This document shows, in pieces, positions 8,338 through 15,132 of a stretch of 23,262 nt of DNA (the stretch's first letter is position 1; each line of letters begins with the position of its first letter). The position numbers and the translations under genes are program-made. Below the pieces are notes generated by a model. That model did not search any database and was not told the origin of the DNA. It worked only from the letters and a program-made list of their open reading frames with translations. Source of the DNA: Alphaproteobacteria bacterium UBA6187 (GTDB taxonomy: Bacteria > Pseudomonadota > Alphaproteobacteria > Rickettsiales > UBA6187); contig DITJ01000099.1 of the NCBI GenBank assembly GCA_002422795.1, forward strand, positions 17,558-40,819. Reading direction: 5' to 3'.

Positions 8338-9708
8338 TTAAAAACCAATAAATTGGTATCTTACCTTCTTTGCGTGTTTTTCAGGATTGTAAACATCAAC
8401 TTTCAGGCCAAGTTCACTTGCTGTAAGCTTACCCAGTTGCGCAAGAAGGTTATAAGAGCTAACCACTTCATTTGCCTTTGAGGTTATAAGGTTTGCCTTT
8501 GCATCAAACAAGGCATGTTCAGCATCAAGCACTTCGATGGTGGTACGCAGCCCGGCCTGATATTCCTGCCTTACGCCTTCAAGTGCAACGGCCGATGAAT
8601 CAACATTAGATGTATTGGATTGTATAAGCGACTCGGCTACTTTAAAATCCTGATATGCCCTTATAACAGCTTCCTTCACATTATTTTGCGTTACAGCCAG
8701 GTCAAAAGAACTTTTGCCCGCCAGGCTTTTTGCCCTGCGGATTTCAGCATATTCCGATCCTGATTGAAATAACGGGATGGAAACATTTATGCCTACGGTG
8801 CTGCTATCAATAGGTGTGTTGCTTGTAAATGTACTGCTCACCACACCAGACTGCCTTTCTTTATTAGCAAAAGCATTCACCTGTGGTAAAAGCACGGATT
8901 TCTGGATTGATACATCATTCTTTGCTGATTTTAAATTATATTCAGCAGCGCGTATTGCAGGATTACTCGCCAGGGCAATATCTACCAGCTCTTCAATACT
9001 ACCATTGATTTTTACTGGATTGCCGGGCATTGCTACATTATCAGGCTTCAGGCCTACAACTTTAATAAATGTTGCTTTTGATGATTCAAGTGCGCGCTCG
9101 GCACTTATAAGGTCTGAATCTGCTGTTGCAAGGCTTGCTTTAGATTGTGCAACGTCTGTACGTGTTACCTCACCAAGGTCAAACCTTGCCTGAGTTGCCT
9201 CCAAGTGGTGGCTATAAACGCTTTTATTACTTTTAGCCAGCTCAAAAACTTCCATGTTGCGCACCACATCCATATATGCGCTTACTGCATCGAGCAGAAC
9301 CTGCTGTTCAGTAAAAACAAGCCCGGCCCTTGCCGCCTTAATATCATTATCGGCTTTTTTAATGCTGGCATAAGTGCGCCCGCCTTTGAATAAAGGCTGG
9401 GTTATACCTATAGATTTGGTATCGCTGATACCACTGCTTTCAGATGTGTCACTACTTGATTTTCTTTTGCCACGATCTATTGATGCTGATGCGCTAGGCA
9501 ACATTCCTGAAATTGCTGAAGGCATATTTTCATCAACAGCCTGCAGTTCCTGTATTGCTGATTTTAACTCAGGATTATTCTGGTATGAAGAAGAAAGTGC
9601 TTCATTTAAACTTGTGGCAAATGAAGCAGTTGAAAACAGGCATATTACTAATGATAATATGCTATATTGCAAAACAGAAAATTTGTTTTTTAATATTCTT
9701 TTTAACAT
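8338..9708 (-). CDS. tolC: TolC family outer-membrane efflux channel
   Basis: A 456-aa protein with a signal peptide (hydrophobic residues 15-28, cleavage probably after SFA at residue 31) and the two tandem outer-membrane efflux repeats of the TolC family, roughly 33-230 and 240-440. Typical signatures are SLNEALSSSYQNNPELKSA at the mature start, ITQPLFKGGRT in the first repeat, the matching VSIPLFQSGSEYAEIRRAKS in the second, and EVLDAEHALFDAKANLI with SSYNLLAQLGKLT near the end. It forms a trimeric barrel and periplasmic tunnel used by type I secretion and RND/ABC efflux. No adaptor or pump gene is in the window, so it may serve several systems. It lies 73 bp before popZ and 210 bp after the pcm-like gene. 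The ATG at 9708 has no clear ribosome site. Confidence 0.96.
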   Translation of the reverse strand: MLKRILKNKFSVLQYSILSLVICLFSTASFATSLNEALSSSYQNNPELKSAIQELQAVDENMPSAISGMLPSASASIDRGKRKSSSDTSESSGISDTKSIGITQPLFKGGRTYASIKKADNDIKAARAGLVFTEQQVLLDAVSAYMDVVRNMEVFELAKSNKSVYSHHLEATQARFDLGEVTRTDVAQSKASLATADSDLISAERALESSKATFIKVVGLKPDNVAMPGNPVKINGSIEELVDIALASNPAIRAAEYNLKSAKNDVSIQKSVLLPQVNAFANKERQSGVVSSTFTSNTPIDSSTVGINVSIPLFQSGSEYAEIRRAKSLAGKSSFDLAVTQNNVKEAVIRAYQDFKVAESLIQSNTSNVDSSAVALEGVRQEYQAGLRTTIEVLDAEHALFDAKANLITSKANEVVSSYNLLAQLGKLTASELGLKVDVYNPEKHAKKVRYQFIGF

Positions 9709-9775
9709 GATGATTACGCTAATTAAAATATTTGATGAAAATTAAGTAACTTATATTCTATAATTACACTGGTGT

Positions 9776-9870
9776 GTAACGCCATCGCCGGAAGCCAAAT
9801 CTTTGCGGTGCGGCGTGATAAATAAACATGGGAGTGAAGATAGATAGATTGCTTCCTCCATTAGGCAGTT
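9776..9870. repeat. Degraded intergenic repeat fragments between pcm-like gene and tolC
   Basis: The 210-bp gap holds a GC-richer patch with imperfect self-complementarity (CGCCATCGCCGG near 9780 against CGGTGCGGCG near 9807). It also holds AGATTGCTTCCTCC at 9846-9859, which resembles the inner arm of the hairpin repeat at 509-619 (GGATTGCTTCCTCGG). This looks like a decayed copy, but no full pairing remains. The tolC promoter should also lie in this gap; no convincing hexamer pair was fixed. Confidence 0.35.
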
Positions 9871-9918
9871 TACGTTCTTTTTTTATTATACCTAGAATGG
9901 GTATATCATAAATAACAG

Positions 9919-10551
9919 TTAGAAATCTTCTATTATAGGCAGGTTTATATCAAGAACGTCATTACCTGAAACCTTACCATTAATTTTTGTAAATACAACA
10001 ACTCTGGCGGAATAAGTTGTATAACTTAATATAGTAACAAGTTTTCCGTTATCAAGTAGCTGATCAAAAAGTTTTTGGGGAATTTCTTTTACAGCCCCAT
10101 TTATAAAGATTGCATCATAAGGTGCAGCCTCTTCATAGCCATCAGCAAGATTATTGCCGATTATAAATACATTATCAATACCAAGCTTGTTAAGGTTTAA
10201 ATGCGCTCTGGATGCAAGTTCGGTATTTGATTCAACTGCAACAACTTTTTTAAAAAAGTTTGCAAGGATTGCTGAGGAATAGCCCGTACCGCATGCAATA
10301 TCTAAAACCGAGCCGTTGTTTTGCAAATTAAGTGCTTCAACCATTTTTGCAAACACCATTGGAGGCAGTAGATAACGTCCTCCGCCAACATTAATGCTGC
10401 CATCAATATAAGAAATCCCCTGCTTTTCTTCGGGAACAAATATCTGCCTTGGAGTTTTTGCAATAATATCAACCAAGGCCTGATTGGTAATATTCTGTGG
10501 AAGAATCTGGCTTTTTACCATGTTTATACGTGCTATTTCAAAAGATTCCAT
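9919..10551 (-). CDS. Protein-L-isoaspartate O-methyltransferase-like protein
   Basis: A 210-aa Rossmann-fold methyltransferase of the Pcm family. The N-terminal signature RINMVKSQILPQNITNQAL, then TPRQIFVP (33-40), is characteristic. The SAM-binding motif is SVLDIACGTGYSSAIL (81-96), with an acidic ribose-binding position in VVAVES (103-108). Canonical Pcm enzymes carry a Ser/Thr-rich substrate segment (TISAPHM-like) before motif I. Here the equivalent reads GGRYLLPPMVFAKM, as in the divergent version I recall next to tolC in Alphaproteobacteria. True isoaspartate repair is therefore uncertain; it may methylate another substrate or be mainly structural. AAGG lies about 8 nt before the ATG at 10551. 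Its leader contains a perfect 12-bp hairpin. Confidence 0.87.
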   Translation of the reverse strand: MESFEIARINMVKSQILPQNITNQALVDIIAKTPRQIFVPEEKQGISYIDGSINVGGGRYLLPPMVFAKMVEALNLQNNGSVLDIACGTGYSSAILANFFKKVVAVESNTELASRAHLNLNKLGIDNVFIIGNNLADGYEEAAPYDAIFINGAVKEIPQKLFDQLLDNGKLVTILSYTTYSARVVVFTKINGKVSGNDVLDINLPIIEDF

Positions 10552-10588
10552 GTGCAGGACCTTAAATTGTTATTGGCTTTCAGGGTTG

Positions 10589-10617
10589 TACTATTACAGC
10601 AAATCGCTGTAATAGTA
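10589..10617. promoter_or_regulatory. Perfect 12-bp inverted repeat in pcm-like gene leader
   Basis: TACTATTACAGC (10589-10600), loop AAATC, and GCTGTAATAGTA (10606-10617) pair perfectly. The structure begins 38 bp upstream of the pcm-like start codon. There is no T tract on either side, so it is unlikely to be an intrinsic terminator. It could be an operator or an mRNA leader hairpin. Confidence 0.55.
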
Positions 10618-10687
10618 AAGCATTCCGGCATAGTATGCCATGGCAATCGCACTACAAAAGCACCAGCCTCGCTTCATCTCCTCCTAA

Positions 10688-10797
10688 TGTAGCCGGGTAA
10701 GCTGGGCTTGGATTAGGCTCTGTTAACAAAGTTTTTATAGAGCCCGAGAACCTCTTTGCTTTTTTTACCTGACGCTACTACGTTTTAAGGGGCTACA
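10688..10797. repeat. Possible small element with 7-bp inverted ends
   Basis: The segment begins TGTAGCC (10688-10694) and ends GGCTACA (10791-10797), an exact 7-bp inverted match. The left end, GTAGCCGGGTAAGC, resembles the GTAGCCCGGATGAAGC repeats dispersed in many proteobacteria. No target-site duplication was seen and no second copy lies in the window, so a non-autonomous element is only a suggestion. Confidence 0.3.
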
Positions 10798-10892
10798 GCT
10801 TTATCAATTTTTTATACGCAACTATTTATGATAAATAGCTTTTTGGTATTATTACCAGCAAAATGCGCCTATTAAAGAGGGAATTTAATTTC

Positions 10893-11894
10893 ATGCATAA
10901 AAATCTGATAAAAACTATCCTGGTAATAATAATTACAGGAGTCCCTTATTCTGGCCATACACAACAAACCATTGCCGAAGACGATAAGGCAATTTTCAGC
11001 CTTATCTATGAAAATGATATTTTTGGTGGAACAGACAGAAATTATACTAATGGCTTTCGCGTTGCAATGCTTTCATCCGAGCAGAATACCCCGAAAACAG
11101 CACGTTGGCTTGCAGAAAACCTGTTGCCGTTTTCCTCTGGAGGCCGAAAAAGGATAGGGGTAGCTATAGGGCATAATATATATACACCGGCGCACTTAGA
11201 GCGCAGCAACCTAATAGGAAATGAGCGGCCTTATGCCGGTTGGTTATATGGTTCAGTAGGCATAGTTTCCGATACAGGCAAGCGCCTGGATAATATCATG
11301 CTTTCCGCGGGAATAGTCGGCCCTGGTGCGAAGGCGAAAGAAATCCAGGAATCCGTCCATCACATTACCGATTCACCCATAGCGCAAGGCTGGGATAACC
11401 AGCTACATGATGAGCTAGGCATTGTGCTTACAATGGAGCGTAAACTACGCGCACTTTATGAATTTTCTCCATATGGGATGGGTGTGGACTTCACGCCCCA
11501 TATTGGCATAAACCTTGGTAATGTGAATACAGATGCTTCTGTTGGTGCTACTATGAGGCTTGGTTACGACCTGCCATCAGATTATGGCCCTCCGCGCATC
11601 AGGCCTAGCTTGCCTGGTTCAGATTTTTTTGTCCCAAGTAAGAAGCTTGGCGGATATTTATTTGCAGGATTTGAAGGGCGTGCGGTGGCCAGGAATATAT
11701 TCCTTGATGGTAATACATTCCGTGATAGCCATAGCGTTGATAAGGAAATAATAATAGGAAATGTTCAAACTGGTATAGCCATGATATATGAAAACACCAG
11801 ATTATCTTATACGCATATATTTATGACTAAAGAATTTAAGGAACAGCGAAAGGCCGAGCAATTCGGCGCTGTAACTATATCTTACAGGTTTTAA
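10893..11894 (+). CDS. lpxR: LpxR-type lipid A 3'-O-deacylase (outer membrane)
   Basis: A beta-barrel outer-membrane protein of the LpxR (DUF2219) family, which removes the 3'-acyloxyacyl group of lipid A and can dampen TLR4 sensing. From the chosen start it has 333 aa. Key family motifs are YENDIFGGTDRNYTNGFR (39-56; N41-D42 correspond to the catalytic Asn-Asp of Salmonella LpxR), ERPYAGW (111-117), and IQESVHHI followed by PIAQGWDNQLHDE (151-174), with candidate catalytic His at 156/157. It ends in aromatic F, as outer-membrane barrels do. An ATG at 10863 is also in frame, but it lacks a ribosome site and would place ten residues, including KRE, before the signal peptide. The ATG at 10893 has AGAGGG upstream and begins a normal signal sequence (residues about 6-24). 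Its stop overlaps that of the convergent PAS gene by 4 bp. Confidence 0.88.
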   Translation: MHKNLIKTILVIIITGVPYSGHTQQTIAEDDKAIFSLIYENDIFGGTDRNYTNGFRVAMLSSEQNTPKTARWLAENLLPFSSGGRKRIGVAIGHNIYTPAHLERSNLIGNERPYAGWLYGSVGIVSDTGKRLDNIMLSAGIVGPGAKAKEIQESVHHITDSPIAQGWDNQLHDELGIVLTMERKLRALYEFSPYGMGVDFTPHIGINLGNVNTDASVGATMRLGYDLPSDYGPPRIRPSLPGSDFFVPSKKLGGYLFAGFEGRAVARNIFLDGNTFRDSHSVDKEIIIGNVQTGIAMIYENTRLSYTHIFMTKEFKEQRKAEQFGAVTISYRF

Positions 11895-12364
11895 TTAAAG
11901 ACCTTAAACCGCATTCCGCCAAATATACTCTCAATATTATTCCTGTCTTCGCCAAGAGGTACAATACACTGCCTGTATTTCACCAACAGACCATCTTTAT
12001 TAATGAACTCACCTTCATCTATAATTGGTTTGCAATATTTGAGAACTTCCTCAAATTTGTTTTTATGTGAAAGAGGGTCGATATCATCATAATCCTTTGG
12101 TGAGGTAACTCTGCTGCCATAAGCATCCAATATATTTTTTCCGATATAAATATAACGGTGCTGCTCTAAAGTCCGTAACTCTTTAGTTTTTATAAGGAAG
12201 CAATTGTCAAGGATGGGTTCCAATATGTTAGGGTCAATATCTTTTTCAGATGGCAGGACTTTGTCTTTACGTATATCATACCAGTGCGTAAGGATAATAT
12301 TAGTTATCCTGCCTTCTGATGCTAACTCAGATTTGTGCTCGCGGTGTAGATCTTGGTTTTCCAT
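11891..12364 (-). CDS. PAS_5-type PAS domain protein
   Basis: A 157-aa stand-alone domain similar to the alphaproteobacterial PAS_5 family. Supporting features are THWYDIRKDKVLPSEKDIDP (the W...R...LP-S pattern near the N terminus), a central ILDNCFLIKT strand, and RYIYIGKNILDAYGSRVT, the family's Y-R-x-x-G-x-x-[IL] region in which G lies before the helix. There is no output domain. PAS_5 proteins are often small and lack an assigned function; ligand sensing or protein contact is presumed. A TTG two codons upstream (12370) is in frame, but the ATG at 12364 is preferred; neither has a clear ribosome site. It converges on lpxR with overlapping stops. Confidence 0.65.
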   Translation of the reverse strand: MENQDLHREHKSELASEGRITNIILTHWYDIRKDKVLPSEKDIDPNILEPILDNCFLIKTKELRTLEQHRYIYIGKNILDAYGSRVTSPKDYDDIDPLSHKNKFEEVLKYCKPIIDEGEFINKDGLLVKYRQCIVPLGEDRNNIESIFGGMRFKVFN

Positions 12365-12740
12365 AATCAACTAACATTATAATTAAACTATTCCTGTATT
12401 TCAAGAATATACGTATTTATCGTTTTCACGGTAAAATATGTTATTTTCACTTAATGTCCAATATTTATTGAATTACACCTATTATATACTAAAGAAATTA
12501 ATAATTAGTTAATCCTGGTTTTGGAATTTGCCTTTTATACCAATCCATTATCTTCACAGGCATGTTACTAGGTTCCGTTGAGATTTGGGGCGCGGTCATC
12601 CCGGAAGCCGGTTTTCTCCAAAAATCTTCTTTAGATTTTTGGTAAGAAAAGCGAGGTTCCGGGATGACAATTACGAAAATCTCAGACGATGATTGACACA
12701 CGATTGCTGAAAATTGGAAATACTATAGTGTAAACAGAGC
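12365..12740. other. Intergenic region containing a repeat, no gene seen
   Basis: The 376 bp between dsbA-like and the PAS gene hold the inverted repeat described separately at 12579-12684. The remainder is AT-rich sequence that should include the PAS promoter and the 3' end of the dsbA-like transcript. The 67-codon open frame crossing the repeat on the minus strand (12701-12498) is read here as repeat-derived rather than a gene. Confidence 0.55.
12579..12684. repeat. GTCATCCCGG-type palindromic repeat
   Basis: A nested inverted repeat. The outer arms are TGAGATTT (12579-12586) and AAATCTCA (12677-12684). The main arms are GTCATCCCGGAA from 12595 and TTCCGGGATGAC ending at 12668. The innermost perfect 10-bp arms are CCAAAAATCT and AGATTTTTGG, around a TCTTT loop (about 12618-12642). 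This GTCATCCCGG...CCGGGATGAC architecture is a widespread dispersed palindrome in Rickettsiales-like and other AT-rich genomes. Confidence 0.8.
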
Positions 12741-13547
12741 CTAAGGTTGAAGCATCTCTGGCGCTGCGCCTTCTTTAGAATCAACAGCTTTACCGCCACG
12801 TGCTTTTGCAATCAAACCTTTAAATGCTTCATAATCAATAGCGCCAGGAACCAGTTCACCGCCTACTATAAATGCAGGAGTGCCACGTATCCCTATGGAA
12901 GCAGCCATTTCCTTATCAGCCATAATAGTTTTTTCTATTTCAGGGCTTTTCATTTTTTCTTCCAGTGCGGCTGTATCAATACCAAGTTCCTTTGCAATTG
13001 CATTAATGCTTTCCTGACCACCTGTACGCCCAATCATTAGTTTTTTATGAAATTCAAAGTATTTTCCAGGTGCAATCATATTTACAGCAAGGCCAGCTTT
13101 GGCTGCAAGTTCTGAATTTGGTCCAAGTATCGGCAATTCTTTAAATACAATTTTGATATTTTTGTCTTCTTCAAGCAATTTCTCAATTGTAGGGAAAACG
13201 TTTTTGCAATAACCACATGAATAGTCAAAGAATTCCACTATAACTACATCACCTTTAGGGTTTCCTGCCATCGGGGATGTGGGGTCGTTTTCAATTTCTT
13301 TTTGTTTTTGCGTTATATTTTCTTGCGCTTTTTTACCTTCTTCCGCTGCAGAATTTTGCTGGTGTTTGTTTACAGAATCAAGAATTGCCTGCGGGTTGTT
13401 CTGAATATATTCTGCAACAACGCTCTCAACTTCTTCTTTAGTAATGCCGCTGCTTCCTGGGCTTTTAAATATACTGAAAGATGTTAAAGCTATAACCACT
13501 ACTAAAAGCAAGAATAATCCGAAAGTTTTTAAGAGGCTTGAATTCAT
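12741..13547 (-). CDS. DsbA-family thiol:disulfide oxidoreductase, ScsC-like
   Basis: A 268-aa periplasmic thioredoxin-fold protein. An N-terminal membrane segment (residues 9-26) serves as a signal or anchor. Residues 35-85 form a helical region (ITKEEVESVVAEYIQNNPQA) like the N-terminal oligomerisation segment of ScsC-type proteins. The thioredoxin domain carries the active site CGYC at 111-114 (in FFDYSCGYCK) and the cis-proline loop RGTPAF (P224). The C-terminal tail (about 250-268) is low-complexity. It probably oxidises or isomerises disulfides in envelope proteins. No DsbB/DsbD partner is in the window. AAGGA lies about 7 nt before the ATG at 13547. It is last in the - strand series from the M16 gene, 142 bp after the preceding gene, so co-transcription is uncertain. 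Confidence 0.92.
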   Translation of the reverse strand: MNSSLLKTFGLFLLLVVVIALTSFSIFKSPGSSGITKEEVESVVAEYIQNNPQAILDSVNKHQQNSAAEEGKKAQENITQKQKEIENDPTSPMAGNPKGDVVIVEFFDYSCGYCKNVFPTIEKLLEEDKNIKIVFKELPILGPNSELAAKAGLAVNMIAPGKYFEFHKKLMIGRTGGQESINAIAKELGIDTAALEEKMKSPEIEKTIMADKEMAASIGIRGTPAFIVGGELVPGAIDYEAFKGLIAKARGGKAVDSKEGAAPEMLQP

Positions 13548-13689
13548 TTTATATTCCTTATTAAAATAACATAGGGCTAAATGTGCCTTATAATTAACTT
13601 TTAAGCAAGAAATAGTTGTTAGATAGCCAGAACCACCTCATACTTTTTAATATGAAAAAGGATTATATGTTTTATTGTGCAGTGGTCTT

Positions 13690-14166
13690 TTAAACACATT
13701 TATCAAGCTCAGTCCTGAATCCATCCAACTTTAAAATATTACTCCAGCGCCTTCGTGTATTACGAAAACCATCCATTTCCGACCATTCTATATATGCCTT
13801 ATCATTCTTGGATAAATCTTCCAATATTTTAACAGCATCAGAACCTTGGAAAACTCCGGCTGTCTGGTAATGATTCCTACCCACATTAATAGTAAAAAGT
13901 TGACCAGGTGTTAAAATCTGGCCACTTCTCACAGCAACTTCAAGCATATCACCCTGCTTGCCATGGATAGTTACTTCTATACCCTTATATCCAGATGATA
14001 TCGTGCAACTAGGCCTGCCATCACGGTCTGTGAAATGCAGGGTTTCCCAATCACTGTAAACTAGCGGGGGATGGAACTCTATATTTTGCTTAGTGCCTTG
14101 TTGCCCGATTGTGCAGGCGCTTGTCATAAGAAGCAATGCCAGCACTCTAATTCCTTTAGATAGCAT
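13690..14166 (-). CDS. Small exported protein of unknown function, possible lipoprotein
   Basis: A 158-aa protein with a short N-terminal signal (residues 1-17: basic start, then VLALLLMTSA) followed by Cys18. TSAC is a poor lipobox (position -3 is Thr rather than Leu), so lipoprotein status is possible but not certain. The mature part has DWETLHFTDRDGRPSC early, a predicted beta-rich middle (EVTIHGKQGDMLEVAV) and a Cys near the C terminus (LDKCV), so C54 and C157 could form a disulfide. The overall plan recalls IalB-type periplasmic proteins, but the match is too weak to name. AAGGTGA 5 nt before the ATG strongly supports the start. It lies between ygfZ and the dsbA-like gene; a disulfide in it would suit that neighbour. 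Confidence 0.75.
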   Translation of the reverse strand: MLSKGIRVLALLLMTSACTIGQQGTKQNIEFHPPLVYSDWETLHFTDRDGRPSCTISSGYKGIEVTIHGKQGDMLEVAVRSGQILTPGQLFTINVGRNHYQTAGVFQGSDAVKILEDLSKNDKAYIEWSEMDGFRNTRRRWSNILKLDGFRTELDKCV

Positions 14167-14257
14167 ATGTCACCTTCATTAGGTATTAAGGTGTAATTAT
14201 AAAAATATATCTATTAAGAATCTATGCGTATTTAGCAATTGCCATCGAACCTAATCT

Positions 14258-15088
14258 TCAAGATATTCCCAAATTAAGCCCTACCCCGCCAACTTCAATA
14301 CCCTCAGCTTTTTCTAAATCCTCCACTCGCAAAAGTGCAATGCCGGTATTGCCAACAGCGCTGCACATTATACCAACCTTCATTTCCCCTGAGGTTATTT
14401 CCACGCCTTTATACTCAGCCAGGTTTATTCCTGGCTCTGCTGTAACAATATAAGGTTTTTTACGTAATGTGCCGCGATAATGGGTGCGGGCGGTAACTTC
14501 TTGCCCTACATAGCATCCTTTTTTATAATCAATGGCATTATGAGTGTCCATTTCATATTCAAGCGGAAATGATTTATCATATTCCATATCATTATCTGAT
14601 GGGATACAAAGCGATATCCTCAAATATTCGTAATCATCAGTAGTGCCTTCCAATAAACCATTATCTTTAAAGGAGGTATCATCAAGTGGCTTTGGCATTA
14701 TTGCGCGGGCTGGGAGTTTTGCTGAGCGTGGATCTGAAAATGAATGAATATTTTCAGTGAGTGATGGCATTATTGCAACCACCTGCAACTCTTGTGAAAC
14801 ATTCTCAATCGTAACTTTAGAACGCAGTTTATACATGGAAAGTTTTTTCTTTATTTCCTCAATCCTGGAAGAATTACAATCAAGCAATATTTTGCCTTCA
14901 TATTCATATAGGAATAAGTCGTAAAGAAAGCGGCCTTGCGGGGTGAGCATAAGTGCATAAACAGCATTATCAGGACTCAGTAGGTTTATATTGTTAGTAA
15001 TAAGCCCTTGCAGGAAATTCCTTGCATCCTCTCCGCTTATTGAAATTAATGACCTATCGGTAAGTAGTATATATAGATTATCTTTCAT
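14258..15088 (-). CDS. ygfZ: YgfZ/GcvT-like Fe-S cluster assembly protein
   Basis: A 276-aa folate-binding protein of the YgfZ (IBA57-related) family, which supports repair or maturation of certain [4Fe-4S] enzymes in the cytoplasm. The diagnostic motif KGCYVGQE lies at 190-197, with the functional Cys192, followed by TARTHYRG. The N-terminal part shows ISGEDARNFLQGLITNNI (17-34) and LMLTPQGRFLYDLFLY (47-62), both typical. The C-terminal barrel domain (about 215-276) is complete. Length is normal. It lies 44 bp downstream of the M16 peptidase on the same strand, so co-transcription is likely. No ribosome site is evident before the ATG at 15088. Confidence 0.93.
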   Translation of the reverse strand: MKDNLYILLTDRSLISISGEDARNFLQGLITNNINLLSPDNAVYALMLTPQGRFLYDLFLYEYEGKILLDCNSSRIEEIKKKLSMYKLRSKVTIENVSQELQVVAIMPSLTENIHSFSDPRSAKLPARAIMPKPLDDTSFKDNGLLEGTTDDYEYLRISLCIPSDNDMEYDKSFPLEYEMDTHNAIDYKKGCYVGQEVTARTHYRGTLRKKPYIVTAEPGINLAEYKGVEITSGEMKVGIMCSAVGNTGIALLRVEDLEKAEGIEVGGVGLNLGIS

Positions 15089-15132
15089 ATAGTTACTGGT
15101 TGTTATTTTCTAGTTTATGGTGAGAATTGACA

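Larger units (their letters stand above)
10552..10892. other. Divergent intergenic region, no gene seen
   Basis: The 341 bp between the pcm-like and lpxR starts contain no convincing ORF or RNA gene. They hold a perfect 12-bp hairpin at 10589-10617, a GCCATGGC palindrome near 10639, and a 110-bp segment bounded by TGTAGCC/GGCTACA inverted ends at 10688-10797. Within that segment a weak stem followed by seven T residues (about 10757-10766) resembles a + strand terminator, but no + transcript is known to end there. Confidence 0.45.

Noticed and set aside
8343..8356. ACCAAT/ATTGGT palindrome at the 3' end of tolC
   Set aside because: Six-base arms inside coding sequence; too weak to interpret.
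9889..9915. Stem TATACC...GGTATA next to a T run as a terminator
   Set aside because: The T run precedes the stem on + and becomes an A run on -, so it is in the wrong place for either direction.
10728..10766. 4.5S RNA-like or tmRNA-like gene in the pcm-lpxR gap
   Set aside because: A few words resemble 4.5S RNA (GGCTCTGTT, TTTACCTGAC), but the conserved GGAAGCAGC core is absent, and no tmRNA tag or acceptor stem was found.
10863..10892. Upstream start for LpxR
   Set aside because: No ribosome site, and it would put charged residues before a normal signal peptide; ATG 10893 is better.
12498..12701. 67-codon minus-strand ORF in the dsbA-PAS gap
   Set aside because: Most of it is translation of the GTCATCCCGG palindrome, with no ribosome site and no independent protein features.
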